Source: Pseudoalteromonas neustonica
Lineage (GTDB): Bacteria > Pseudomonadota > Gammaproteobacteria > Enterobacterales > Alteromonadaceae
Reading direction: 5' to 3'
Length of the DNA stretch: 64,000 bases
NCBI RefSeq assembly: GCF_001653135.1
Contig: NZ_BDDS01000018.1
Location: forward strand, 1 to 64,000
Of this stretch, positions 8,610 to 16,790 are shown in pieces. Within the stretch, counting starts at the first letter, position 1, and each line of letters starts with the position of its first letter. The notes under the pieces are model-generated. The model did not search any database, had not been told where the DNA came from, and worked only from the letters and a program-made list of their open reading frames with translations. Made by a program: the position numbers and the translations under genes.

Positions 8610-8924
8610 TTAGATAGTTTTACCAGTAGATTTAAAGATACGTAATTTCTTACCATCTTCAATCTTGAAACCTACACGATCTGCTTTACCCGTTTCCGAG
8701 TTGAAGATCGCAACGTTTGATGCATCCATAGACGCTTCTTTCTCAACAATGCCGCCAGCTTGGTTCAATTGTGGAACCGGCTTTTGGTGTTTCTTGATCA
8801 AGTTTATGCCTTCGACAAAGATTCGACCAGATTCAGTAACAACTGAAAGCACTTTGCCGCGCTTACCTTTGTCTTTACCTGCTAGTACGATTACTTCGTC
8901 ATCACGACGGATTTTTGCTGCCAT
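8610..8924 (-). CDS. rplX: 50S ribosomal protein L24
   Basis: L24, 104 residues as in E. coli, with the N-terminal KOW motif (RRDDEVIVLAGKDKGKRGKV) that binds 23S rRNA. It is an assembly initiator near the exit tunnel. It starts 10 bases after rplN and ends 16 bases before rplE. Confidence 0.98.
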   Translation of the reverse strand: MAAKIRRDDEVIVLAGKDKGKRGKVLSVVTESGRIFVEGINLIKKHQKPVPQLNQAGGIVEKEASMDASNVAIFNSETGKADRVGFKIEDGKKLRIFKSTGKTI

Positions 8925-8934
8925 GATTGGCTCC

Positions 8935-9303
8935 TTACAGTACTTCTGGGGCTAGTGAAACGATTTTCATGAACTTATCATTACGAAGCTCGCGAGTCAC
9001 AGGGCCGAAAATACGTGTACCAATTGGCTGCAAGTTATCATTTAAGATAACAGCCGCGTTGCTGTCAAAACGGATCAAAGAACCATCTGGACGGCGAACA
9101 CCTTTTCTGGTACGCACAACTACCGCGTTTTTAACATCACCTTTCTTCACTTTACCGCGAGGAATAGCTTCTTTTACAGAAACTTTAATGATATCGCCAA
9201 TCGCTGCGTAGCGACGGTGTGAACCACCAAGGACTTTTATACACTGCACTTTGCGAGCGCCGCTGTTATCAGCAACTTCCAGCTGAGTTTGCATTTGGAT
9301 CAT
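8935..9303 (-). CDS. rplN: 50S ribosomal protein L14
   Basis: L14, 122 residues, starting MIQMQTQLEVADNSGARKVQ and ending KIVSLAPEVL. It lies at the subunit interface and contributes bridges with 16S rRNA. A strong ribosome binding site (GGAGG on the minus strand, 9312-9316) precedes the ATG. It is the first gene of the spc operon, but here nothing of the S10 operon precedes it, so it must be transcribed from a promoter in 9304-9450. Confidence 0.98.
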   Translation of the reverse strand: MIQMQTQLEVADNSGARKVQCIKVLGGSHRRYAAIGDIIKVSVKEAIPRGKVKKGDVKNAVVVRTRKGVRRPDGSLIRFDSNAAVILNDNLQPIGTRIFGPVTRELRNDKFMKIVSLAPEVL

Positions 9304-9415
9304 GTTAATGACCTCCGGTGTAGTTATAACAAATTGTCTTAAATTTGTTTAAAATCAAGACATTTAGATTAAAAACCACTCAAAAAACAACAGTGTTGTC
9401 TCTTAAGGGCGGGCA

Positions 9416-9424
9416 ATTGTACCA
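9416..9424 (-). promoter_or_regulatory. putative promoter of the spc-alpha operon (extended -10)
   Basis: The minus strand reads TGGTACAAT, an extended -10 element (TGn plus TACAAT at 9416-9421), followed by the GC-rich discriminator TGCCCGCCC. The best -35 candidate upstream is weak. The leader to rplN would be about 100 bases and AT-rich. A GC-rich discriminator fits growth-rate and stringent control, as seen for ribosomal protein promoters. Confidence 0.5.
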
Positions 9425-9525
9425 GCATTGAAGGGGTAGCGATAGGTTATTTTTTAATTAATTTAGAATTACAGCACTAGGTAATCTTGGAGGGGAGTAT
9501 ATTTTGCTATTTAACAGCTGTTTAT

Positions 9526-9562
9526 AAAACAATCAGGGTATTTTTATACCCTGATTGTTTTT
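9526..9562 (-). terminator. rho-independent terminator after the AsmA-family gene
   Basis: A long perfect stem (AACAATCAGGGTA paired with TACCCTGATTGTT) with a short AT loop is flanked by A and T runs, so it could act in both directions. It lies about 24 bases past the stop codon of the AsmA-family gene and isolates it from the spc operon. Confidence 0.9.
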
Positions 9563-9585
9563 TCTACGAATAAATACAGTAAAGG

Positions 9586-11520
9586 TTAGCCAAATAAACC
9601 TTTTAGTTTATCTTTGATTTTATCTTTTGCTTTTTCTTTGACTTCATCTTTAGCTGCTTTACTCACATCTAAACTAATACTAACATCGTGAAATGGCCCC
9701 TTGATACGCAGTGGTACTTTAAAGCCAGTGCTATTATCAGTCGTGCCCTGACCTTCAAGTGAATCGACGATACCTGTGACTAACCGATAGTTAACAGTAG
9801 CAGCAGGCAAATTGACATCCCCTTCACCACTAATGCGCACCAATGGACTCAATAAGCTCAAGTCTGTATTTTTACCCACGCCATTCGTAAAATTAAAGCT
9901 ACCCGTTAACGCCGAAAAGTCAGTCTGCTGTGAATTATCAAAGCCCGTATCGAGTCCTTCAGAGACAGCGCCGAAGTTGCCTTTTATAAGCTCTTTGCCT
10001 TTGCGTACCATTTCAGCAATATTTGCGCCTTTTATTGCCCCGTCAGCAAACTCAAAGGCTAACTTACCTTGTAGTGCCCCCATAAAGTCTTTTTGACTTT
10101 GCCCTGACGTCGATAAATCCCAATTAAGTGAGCCTTTACCGATCAATTTATCAAAACCTGCGGCATCAGTTAGTAAAGGTTGTGCATCTATTTTAGCTAA
10201 TGAAAAGTTAGTGCTGATTTTATAAGGCGTTTGCTTTGCATTAACCGTTATTATGCCTTTGCCATTACCTTTATACGCTGCAAATTTATCAAGACTAATT
10301 TTTGCTACTGCATTTTTAAGGTTTACTGTGAATTGGTTTGCACCAAGTTTTATCTCATTTGCTTTTAAACCACTTGAACGGATCACGATATTTGCATCAA
10401 GGGCATTTAAGCCACTTAAATCTATTTTGGTAGTATCCCAAACTATAGGCTGTGCTGGTGCATCACTTGAAGATTCTGGAGTTTCGGTTTGAGCAACCGC
10501 TTCAGGTAAGTAAGGGTTTAAATCAAGCATGCCTAAATCTATATCAGCATTAACAGCTAAACGCTTACCTAAGCTAAGCTCGCTTTTACCTTTAACCTCT
10601 AATTCATCCAATGTAGCAATCAATTCAGATAAATTAAACCTATCATCTTTCATACGCATTTTACCGCTAACACTAAATGCGTTAAAGGCATTGTCTTTCG
10701 CATTAAGGTCAACACCTTGCCATTTGGCGATATCTTTAACTGAGTCACCACTAAGTGCCAATTGACCTTGAATATCCTTACCTTGACCTGCAATAGAACC
10801 TTTAAATTCGACATCTACTAACTTTGATGTAATATTTTTGGTTACATTAAATGTATCCCCTTCAATTACTTTGGCCGGATTATCAACCGTCACATCAAGC
10901 TCAAAACGTTCTTGCATGTAGGTAATGGCACCTTTCACTTCTAGTGTTTTATGAAGTGAAGGTAATAATATAGCTAGTTCGAGGTCGTTTATTTCTTGCT
11001 TCCCCCCTGTTTTTCCATCTAAGTAAACAAACTTTCCACCATAGATAGCCACTTCCCCTAACGAAATATCAAAATTTTCAGGTAATTTAACTGCATCACC
11101 ATTTTGCTGTTGCTCAGCAGGTTTTGCTACCGCATCAAATAGTTGCCAATTAGCTTTACCGTTTTTATCCGTTTCAAGTAGAATATCTGGCTCATTGATC
11201 ACAAACTTCTCTAGTTTCAGCTCACCACCAAATAATGAAAACCATGGGATGTGAATCGCAAGTTGCTGCATACTTGCCATATTTGCACGTGAGCCGCTTT
11301 TCATATTGGCAAAATGCACATCTTCAAGTTCAAGCTTTAATGAAGGAAAAACCGATAATGTTTTATCCCCTTTAATCGTTAATGTACGTCCTGTGGTTTG
11401 TTCAACCTGCAGCGAGACTTTATTAAAGATTGCGTCTGTTGGTATTAAAAAAGGTGCCGCGACGATTAAAGCTACGAACAGCAAGATTATTACACCAATT
11501 ACTTTGAGTAGGGTTTTCAT
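9586..11520 (-). CDS. AsmA family protein
   Basis: A 644-residue protein with one N-terminal membrane anchor (residues about 5-25, VIGVIILLFVALIVAAPFLIP) and a large periplasmic region with the AsmA fold. The C-terminus holds the AsmA-C type block (LTGSFNFTNGVGKNTDLSLLSPLVRISGEGDVNL) and ends in a lysine-rich helix. I start it at the ATG at 11520 (AAGGATC seven bases upstream) rather than the in-frame ATG at 11541. AsmA-like proteins are relatives of lipid-transfer proteins (TamB, YhdP) and influence outer-membrane phospholipid and LPS balance. It occupies the place where the S10 operon would be expected. Confidence 0.9.
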   Translation of the reverse strand: MKTLLKVIGVIILLFVALIVAAPFLIPTDAIFNKVSLQVEQTTGRTLTIKGDKTLSVFPSLKLELEDVHFANMKSGSRANMASMQQLAIHIPWFSLFGGELKLEKFVINEPDILLETDKNGKANWQLFDAVAKPAEQQQNGDAVKLPENFDISLGEVAIYGGKFVYLDGKTGGKQEINDLELAILLPSLHKTLEVKGAITYMQERFELDVTVDNPAKVIEGDTFNVTKNITSKLVDVEFKGSIAGQGKDIQGQLALSGDSVKDIAKWQGVDLNAKDNAFNAFSVSGKMRMKDDRFNLSELIATLDELEVKGKSELSLGKRLAVNADIDLGMLDLNPYLPEAVAQTETPESSSDAPAQPIVWDTTKIDLSGLNALDANIVIRSSGLKANEIKLGANQFTVNLKNAVAKISLDKFAAYKGNGKGIITVNAKQTPYKISTNFSLAKIDAQPLLTDAAGFDKLIGKGSLNWDLSTSGQSQKDFMGALQGKLAFEFADGAIKGANIAEMVRKGKELIKGNFGAVSEGLDTGFDNSQQTDFSALTGSFNFTNGVGKNTDLSLLSPLVRISGEGDVNLPAATVNYRLVTGIVDSLEGQGTTDNSTGFKVPLRIKGPFHDVSISLDVSKAAKDEVKEKAKDKIKDKLKGLFG

Positions 11521-11650
11521 GATGATCCTTCGAATGTGCAAATGATGTTCTTATAATAGCGGGAGTAAGACCCAAAAGCATTGCTCCGCCTGTAAAAAAT
11601 GAATTTTCCTCAGTCTATATTAATGACATGAATAGTCACTGAAACATTTT

Positions 11651-11720
11651 GATACCTTTAGGTTACAAAAAAACTTGACCCGCTGATACCCTTAGGTTAC
11701 ATTGATACCTACAGGTTACA
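11651..11720 (+). repeat. three copies of an operator-like 17-bp repeat
   Basis: GATACC-N4-GGTTACA occurs at 11651-11667, 11685-11701 and 11704-11720. With the preceding T, each copy is an imperfect palindrome, TGATACC-N4-GGTTACA, with half-sites TGATACC and TGTAACC. The second copy overlaps the spacer and the start of the -10 of a good promoter, and the third lies between the elements of another. The pattern is that of an array bound by a dimeric repressor, most simply the Xre-type regulator encoded just downstream. Confidence 0.75.
11675..11703 (+). promoter_or_regulatory. promoter for the membrane protein / Xre regulator pair
   Basis: TTGACC (11675-11680), 17 bases and TACATT (11698-11703) form a sigma-70-type promoter with the middle operator copy between and across its elements. 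A second possible promoter follows: TTGATA at 11702-11707 and TATATA at 11724-11729, which overlaps the third copy. Repressor binding at these copies would block polymerase. Confidence 0.6.
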
Positions 11721-11757
11721 AAATATATAAAAGTATAACTTTCACAGGATGGATATT

Positions 11758-12183
11758 ATGAAACAACAGGATATAAAAACAGAAGAAAAATTTATGAGTC
11801 ATAATGCATGGTTTTGTACAAGCGCTGGCATAGTTTGTTTACTTCTCAGTGTTTACTCACTAACTAACCATGATATAGAAGAGATGACAATTCTTGGAAT
11901 TAGCGTTTTATTTTATATGGTTGTAATTGCTATTTTTATAATTAAAGCAGGCTTCCCGTTAAAAATGTATTTTAAATATGCCTATAATGATGAGTTTCTA
12001 AACACCATTGACACTAATGCCTACAAACATACAAGTTGTGCATTTGGAGTTTGCCTTCTTGGTGTTTTGTATAATAACGATGCAATACCTAGCGAGGTTT
12101 CGCATGCAAATATGGCTATATTTTACCTAGGTATTATACTTTTGGTGTATGGCATATCAACCCTTTGGCAAAGTCGTGATTAG
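11758..12183 (+). CDS. small integral membrane protein, co-encoded with an Xre regulator
   Basis: About 141 residues from the ATG at 11758, chosen because AGGA lies eight bases upstream; the ATG at 11749 overlaps that site. Four hydrophobic segments are visible (about 18-36, 43-65, 94-110 and 117-135), so it is an inner-membrane protein with little soluble mass. I do not recognise a named family. It ends at a TAG that overlaps the ribosome binding site of the next gene, so the two are translationally coupled. Membrane protein plus short Cro-like regulator pairs are common in bacteria, but the function here is unknown. Confidence 0.75.
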   Translation: MKQQDIKTEEKFMSHNAWFCTSAGIVCLLLSVYSLTNHDIEEMTILGISVLFYMVVIAIFIIKAGFPLKMYFKYAYNDEFLNTIDTNAYKHTSCAFGVCLLGVLYNNDAIPSEVSHANMAIFYLGIILLVYGISTLWQSRD

Positions 12184-12191
12184 GAGTCAAT

Positions 12192-12392
12192 GTGCACAAC
12201 CATATAGCTGAATTTCGCAAAGCTGCAGGACTGTCGCAACAAGAACTAGCCGATGCGATTAGTGTGTCTCGTAAAACCATTAGCACAATCGAAACATCAC
12301 GCTTTACACCGTCAGTGATCATTGCATTGAAGATAGCACAACACTTTAATACCTCTGTTGAGCATCTTTTTACGCTTGACGATGGTGATTAA
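12192..12392 (+). CDS. Xre/Cro-family helix-turn-helix regulator
   Basis: A 66-residue protein that is almost entirely one HTH_3 domain: EFRKAAGLSQQELADAISVS is helices 1-3 and RKTISTIETSR the recognition region. It starts at GTG 12192, with AGGAG five bases upstream; the ATG at 12190 is out of frame. This small stand-alone type, paired with a membrane protein, usually represses its own promoter, and the three palindromic repeats at 11651-11720 are the obvious candidate operators. No ligand-binding domain is present. Confidence 0.88.
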   Translation: MHNHIAEFRKAAGLSQQELADAISVSRKTISTIETSRFTPSVIIALKIAQHFNTSVEHLFTLDDGD

Positions 12393-12403
12393 ACACTTTA
12401 AAC

Positions 12404-12437
12404 GCAATCTTGTGTAGATTTGCATTAGCAAGATTGC
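12404..12437 (+). terminator. inverted repeat, possible weak terminator
   Basis: GCAATCTTG (12404-12412) and CAAGATTGC (12429-12437) form a 9-base stem with a 16-base loop just after the Xre gene. There is no solid T run behind it, so it may be a weak terminator or an RNA 3'-end stabiliser. Confidence 0.4.
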
Positions 12438-12540
12438 ATCCCCTTTATTCTTAGGTATGATGCATAGCCCTGTTGTTTTTAGGCTTTTTGCGCTAAAATT
12501 AAACAACTAAAAAATGTATATACTTGGAGTACCGTCCGGC

Positions 12541-13704
12541 ATGAAAAAACTGCTTATTTCACCTTCACAAATGGCATTAGGCGATCAAGAAGGTCATATT
12601 TATCAAAATATCTTAAAGCAGGCTTCAGAGCTCAGCCTTAATCTAATGGCGGTGAAAATAGAAAATCATCCTGAAGACTTTTTAGGTTGGTGTTACGAAC
12701 TGCTCAACGCTAGTCGCGATCGTATTAATTATGACTTACTTGAAAGCGCCCAATTACCTGTATTAAAAAAGCTCCATGACTTATTAATTTCAGCGATTAG
12801 CTTTTTGCAGTTAAAAACTCTACGTGTAGCCCCTTGGCCTGTAGTGAGTGTTTTTATAGAGCAACATAAAGATGTATTAGCGCTTGATGAGCAATTACGC
12901 CTTACAACTTATATTGCTAGCATTCGTGAACAAACATTAAAAGATATGATCCCTGAAGATTTACTCGCTTTTAGCGGTAAACACACTTCGTCTCTTGATC
13001 CTAGTAACTACAATTTTGATGTAGAATGGTTTAGTTCAACAAAAAGCGCAAAAGGTTTTCATTTGATGCTGGGTGATCTGCCTGCATTATTTGATGATGC
13101 ACTCGCGCATATACCGCTTGAAGGCGAAGTAACTGAAGCTGATTATCAAGAATTTGTTGTTAAATATTTACTCGCGTTTAACGAAAGTAATGAAAAACCA
13201 ACTCTCGCACCTGCAACACGCCTATTAGCAATGCGTCGCCCTGATGTATTTACACCAATTAATAACACTCGCTTAGATGCACTTTGTTCAGCTCTGGCTA
13301 TTACCAAATTAAATAACCGTGACTTTGCACGCTATTGGCAAGATATTGTGCAAACAATTAATAATATGTCTTGGTTTAAAATGGCAAATGGCGAAAGTGA
13401 ATTAGACCAACAGCTTGTTGCGATTAAAGCACTGCTGCCTTGTTTATTTTATTATGCTGATAAAAACACACCAGAGAACTCTAACTACATTAAGCTACTA
13501 AACAAACCTAAACGTGCAACTAGCACTGGCACAAAAAAGGTTCGTCGCGGTAAAGAATCAGCTGAAATATTAGTTGATCGCGCTCTAGCTGCTGAGGATA
13601 TGCCTGAGCATATTCGTGCCAAACGTGATTCTATTATTAGCGAAGTGCAAAAAGGCCGTGGAGTTAATGAAACAATTAGCCTAATGCGCACAATCTTTGG
13701 CTAA
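12541..13704 (+). CDS. conserved hypothetical protein
   Basis: About 387 residues from the ATG at 12541 (MKKLLISPSQMALGDQEG); an in-frame ATG at 12514 lacks a ribosome binding site, while GGAG lies eleven bases before 12541. No signal peptide or membrane segment is visible, so it is probably cytosolic and mostly helical. The C-terminus is basic, with KKVRRGKESAEILVDRALAA and then a helix ending ISLMRTIFG. I do not recognise the family. It stands alone, followed by a clear terminator. Confidence 0.7.
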   Translation: MKKLLISPSQMALGDQEGHIYQNILKQASELSLNLMAVKIENHPEDFLGWCYELLNASRDRINYDLLESAQLPVLKKLHDLLISAISFLQLKTLRVAPWPVVSVFIEQHKDVLALDEQLRLTTYIASIREQTLKDMIPEDLLAFSGKHTSSLDPSNYNFDVEWFSSTKSAKGFHLMLGDLPALFDDALAHIPLEGEVTEADYQEFVVKYLLAFNESNEKPTLAPATRLLAMRRPDVFTPINNTRLDALCSALAITKLNNRDFARYWQDIVQTINNMSWFKMANGESELDQQLVAIKALLPCLFYYADKNTPENSNYIKLLNKPKRATSTGTKKVRRGKESAEILVDRALAAEDMPEHIRAKRDSIISEVQKGRGVNETISLMRTIFG

Positions 13705-13721
13705 TTTACATTAAAATTGAT

Positions 13722-13761
13722 AAAAACCCGCTGCAATCGTTTTGTGCATGCGGGTTTTTTT
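13722..13761 (+). terminator. rho-independent terminator
   Basis: AAAAACCCGC and GCGGGTTTTTTT pair around an 18-base loop, 18 bases after the preceding stop codon. The T run is strong on the plus strand. Confidence 0.88.
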
Positions 13762-13875
13762 ATGCACCAAGAAAGTGCGTAATACTTACCTAATACAACC
13801 CACCCTCTTCCCTCTAAAAATTCACCTCTTTGTTTTTAAAGTGATAAAAATATAAATGTGCAATTTCAATTCAAC

Positions 13876-13892
13876 TTGGCACAAGCACTGCT
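13876..13892 (+). promoter_or_regulatory. putative sigma-54 (RpoN) promoter
   Basis: TTGGCACAAGCACTGCT matches the -24/-12 consensus TGGCAC-N5-TTGC: GG at 13878-13879 and GC at 13890-13891 are ten bases apart, as required. It lies about 100 bases upstream of the TorF-type porin gene in the correct orientation. If real, the gene needs an enhancer-binding protein; I could not identify the enhancer sites. Confidence 0.6.
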
Positions 13893-13994
13893 AATATCTT
13901 ATTAGACAACTAAAAAGGGCTCGCCAATTAATAGGCTGCAACCAACTAAAATAATTACGAGTCAATAAATCAGCATAACAACAGGATACCAAAC

Positions 13995-14672
13995 ATGATT
14001 AGACTAAAAACAGTGATTGCTATAAGCGCGCTTGCATTAATGGGAACAACATCAACAACAGCTTATGCAGAAGTAACAGCTAACGTAGCAGCAACTTCAA
14101 ACTACTTATGGCGTGGACAAGAGCAAACTAATGGTGATGCTGCAATATCTGGTGGTATTGATTATGTAAACGAGTCTGGTTTTTACGCAGGTACTTGGGT
14201 ATCCAATGCATCTTGGGCCGATGAAATGACCTATGAACTTGATTTTTATGCAGGCTTTGGTGGCGATATTAACGAAAATATCAGTTATGACGTCGGTTAT
14301 ATTTATTACGCATACCCTGATGCGGCATCATCTGCTGACGCTGATTTTTCTGAAATTTACGGTAGCCTCAGCATGGGCGGTTTCAGCTTTGGTGCATCTA
14401 TTTTGGCAACGTCCGCGGCAAGTGGTGATGGATCTGACTTCGGTGACTCTTTATACCTAACCGCTGATTATGGCTTCGCTATTGGTAGTAACGGGACTGA
14501 AATGGCATTGCATGTTGGCCATTACTCAGGTGACTTTATAGGCGATGACAACATCATCGACTACGGTATTTCAATCTCTAAAGATGGCTTTACACTTGGC
14601 CTGTCTGATAACGATATCGATGGCTCAGATTTAAAAGCTTACGTTGCTTACTCTGTCGATTTTAATTTATAA
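13995..14672 (+). CDS. TorF-type putative outer membrane porin
   Basis: 225 residues with a signal peptide cleaved after about residue 25 (TTAYA-EV). The mature part fits the TorF/TIGR02001 family: NVAATSNYLWRGQEQT at the start, alternating strands rich in Gly, Asp and Tyr, and SLYLTADYGF near the end. The family is predicted to form an outer-membrane beta barrel, and members are linked to small-molecule uptake in Shewanella and Pseudoalteromonas relatives. AGGA precedes the ATG. The gene has a sigma-54-like promoter upstream and its own terminator, so it is a single-gene unit. Confidence 0.85.
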   Translation: MIRLKTVIAISALALMGTTSTTAYAEVTANVAATSNYLWRGQEQTNGDAAISGGIDYVNESGFYAGTWVSNASWADEMTYELDFYAGFGGDINENISYDVGYIYYAYPDAASSADADFSEIYGSLSMGGFSFGASILATSAASGDGSDFGDSLYLTADYGFAIGSNGTEMALHVGHYSGDFIGDDNIIDYGISISKDGFTLGLSDNDIDGSDLKAYVAYSVDFNL

Positions 14673-14698
14673 AAAAGAATGTGTTACTTGCTGCAACA

Positions 14699-14724
14699 CT
14701 AAGGGCCGCAAGGCCCTTTTTTTT
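14699..14724 (+). terminator. rho-independent terminator after the porin gene
   Basis: AAGGGCC-GCAA-GGCCCTT followed by a run of eight T forms a textbook terminator 28 bases past the stop codon. Confidence 0.93.
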
Positions 14725-14807
14725 ATATGAACCAGCCAGCAAAAAGAATATTTACAAAAAAAACAATATGATAACATTTAAACTCCAAATCACTATTAAG
14801 GATTATT

Positions 14808-14987
14808 ATGAATTTGTCAAAGAAAGTTTCCTCTATTTTAGCGCTTACTCTAATTACAATGAGCTCATTAAGTTATGCAAGCATGACATGTGGCTGCACG
14901 TCAGGTAGTATGACCGTTGTGCATGATGGCAACACTGTTAGCTACTCTTGCTCTGATGGCGGTCGTATCACTTGCGTTATAAAGTAA
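14808..14987 (+). CDS. small exported cysteine-rich peptide
   Basis: A 59-codon gene that starts at ATG 14808 with AAGGA ten bases upstream. Residues 1-24 are a signal peptide (NLSKKVSSILALTLITMSSL, then SYA). The mature peptide of about 35 residues has four cysteines (Cys28, Cys30, Cys48, Cys56), two in a CGC arrangement, and could hold two disulfides. I do not recognise the family. It precedes, by 52 bases, a gene for an anchored periplasmic protein and may share its transcript. The reading frame, signal peptide and ribosome binding site agree, which argues for a real gene. Confidence 0.72.
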   Translation: MNLSKKVSSILALTLITMSSLSYASMTCGCTSGSMTVVHDGNTVSYSCSDGGRITCVIK

Positions 14988-15039
14988 AATTAAGGGTTAT
15001 TTAGAAAGGCATATACCTTTCTTTTCTAAGGATAGTAAA

Positions 15040-15705
15040 ATGAATTATAAAATTTTAATTGCTCTTGGTATCGTCTCCATTTTAGGTATTGGTATTTTAA
15101 GCACTGGGCAGCCCTCAAAACTTCCACTAAACGACACACAACCAACTGATGAAACCAGCCTAAGTAATGAGGATGCTAAGCCCAAAATTGAGAAAAAAAC
15201 TCTATTAAATAAAGCTTCTCATGCCGAAGTCAATCAACACAAAATTATAGAGCAAAAAGTGACAGCGATATCTAAACCGCCTATTTCAAGCCATAACGTT
15301 TTCTCTGATGAGTTTGTCTCTACCAAAGATGGCCAAGAATTTGTTTCAAAAAAAGCATTAGATGACGTATTTAAAAATGATACTTCACTATTGCTGCAAC
15401 GCATGTCTGATATTGAATACTCTGAAGTTGCCCAGATCCGTAAAGATAAGCTAAACGAATTTATTATAAATGAATTAAAAGACGTTACCATTTTACAGCA
15501 AGACCTAGAGTGTGCAGGAAAGGTTTGCGCGTTAGAACTTACTTACACACAAAGCAGTAATCAAAAATCTATTGATACTATTTCTAGTTTTTCAAAAAGC
15601 TATTCTTTTCAGGAATTTACTGAAACAGAGAATGGCGATAAAAAATTAAAAGCTTTATATATTGCAACTGAAGACCCTAGCCAATTAACTCTTGCGATGG
15701 AATAA
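15040..15705 (+). CDS. hypothetical membrane-anchored periplasmic protein
   Basis: 221 residues with a single N-terminal hydrophobic segment (residues 4-21, KILIALGIVSILGIGILS) that anchors or exports it. A low-complexity polar linker rich in Lys, Glu and Asn (about 25-90) leads to a globular part. That part has two cysteines close together (LECAGKVCAL), which could form a disulfide in the periplasm. AAGGA lies before the ATG. I know no family for it. It may form a unit with the small cysteine-rich peptide upstream. Confidence 0.7.
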   Translation: MNYKILIALGIVSILGIGILSTGQPSKLPLNDTQPTDETSLSNEDAKPKIEKKTLLNKASHAEVNQHKIIEQKVTAISKPPISSHNVFSDEFVSTKDGQEFVSKKALDDVFKNDTSLLLQRMSDIEYSEVAQIRKDKLNEFIINELKDVTILQQDLECAGKVCALELTYTQSSNQKSIDTISSFSKSYSFQEFTETENGDKKLKALYIATEDPSQLTLAME

Positions 15706-15728
15706 ATAGCACGCATCGTGAGCGATGC

Positions 15729-16622
15729 TCACGGCACACTATGCCCTGTTGAACCTTGCCAAATCCGATACCATTGCTCACGGCTGAGTTTTAATTGTTT
15801 AGCTGCAACCGCAGACTCAACACGTTTGATATTGCCCGTGCCCAGTACCACTGATGGTGAGCTTGGATGCATTAATAACCACGCATAAACAACTTGATCT
15901 ATTGAACTTGCACCAATTTCTCTGCCAACTTGCTCAAGTACGTGGCGCAAGCGAATGGCTTTATCATCGCTATCCGCAAAGATGCGCCCGCCTGCTAATG
16001 GTGACCAACACATAGGCTTGATATCAAGTAGCTGGCATTGATCCAAACTGCCATCATCCAGCGCTTTCATTTCATAGGGTGAAAACTCAATTTGATTAGT
16101 GACTAGTTCAAAATCCAAGCGTGATTGTAATAAGCTTAATTGCGATGGCGTAAAGTTAGATACGCCAAATTCCAACACATCGCCACTTTGCTTTAGGGTA
16201 GTAAATGCTTTGGCCATTTCGTCGGCATTCATTAAATAATCGGGACGATGAATAAGTAATACATCTAAACGATCTGTATTAAAATGCTTAAGGGATTGCT
16301 GCGCTGAAGCTATAATATGCCGCGCACTTGAATCATAATGGTTTGCCTGACCCGCCAACCCCAAGCTTGGAAATGCGGGCTTAATACCGCACTTGGTAAT
16401 AATTTTAATATCATCACGAATGCTTGGCTTTAATAACAACGCCTTACCAAACTGCGCTTCACAGCCATACTCGCCATAAATATCAGCATGATCAGTGTGC
16501 TTTACACCTGCATCTATAGCTTGCTCTAGAAAGCTTAAGCATTGCTGCGCAGAGATTTTCCAATCTAATAACCGCCAAAAACCAAGTACCAATTCATCTA
16601 TTTTTCGTTCTGTGTTAGTCAT
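15729..16622 (-). CDS. aldo/keto reductase, YdhF-like
   Basis: 297-residue NADPH-dependent TIM-barrel oxidoreductase. The AKR tetrad is visible: Asp44 and Tyr49 in HTDHADIYG, Lys77 in ITKCG and His125 in LIHRPDYL. The C-terminal cofactor loop SVVLGTGNIKRVESAV is conserved too. The pattern and length match E. coli YdhF, whose physiological substrate is unknown. It is transcribed alone, convergent with the preceding gene and divergent from the next. Confidence 0.9.
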   Translation of the reverse strand: MTNTERKIDELVLGFWRLLDWKISAQQCLSFLEQAIDAGVKHTDHADIYGEYGCEAQFGKALLLKPSIRDDIKIITKCGIKPAFPSLGLAGQANHYDSSARHIIASAQQSLKHFNTDRLDVLLIHRPDYLMNADEMAKAFTTLKQSGDVLEFGVSNFTPSQLSLLQSRLDFELVTNQIEFSPYEMKALDDGSLDQCQLLDIKPMCWSPLAGGRIFADSDDKAIRLRHVLEQVGREIGASSIDQVVYAWLLMHPSSPSVVLGTGNIKRVESAVAAKQLKLSREQWYRIWQGSTGHSVP

Positions 16623-16790
16623 AATTTACCTTACTGTTATTGCTTACTTCCTTGCCGTTAAGCCTGTGTTAATAAGCCGTTACAATTTAACTCTCATCAC
16701 ACATGAGTTATGCTTTATTCTACCCTCTTAATAAGGTATTAATAGCAATAATATTTGTACCTATAAATGATTAATAAAGGAATAATAACA

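Noticed and set aside
11758..12392. Toxin-antitoxin module
   Set aside because: The HTH protein looks like a stand-alone regulator and its partner is a multi-helix membrane protein larger than typical type I or II toxins. Nothing in the sequence supports toxicity.
14681..14908. 75-codon frame after the porin gene
   Set aside because: It covers the terminator and the small cysteine-rich gene in another frame; only the latter has a ribosome binding site and signal peptide.
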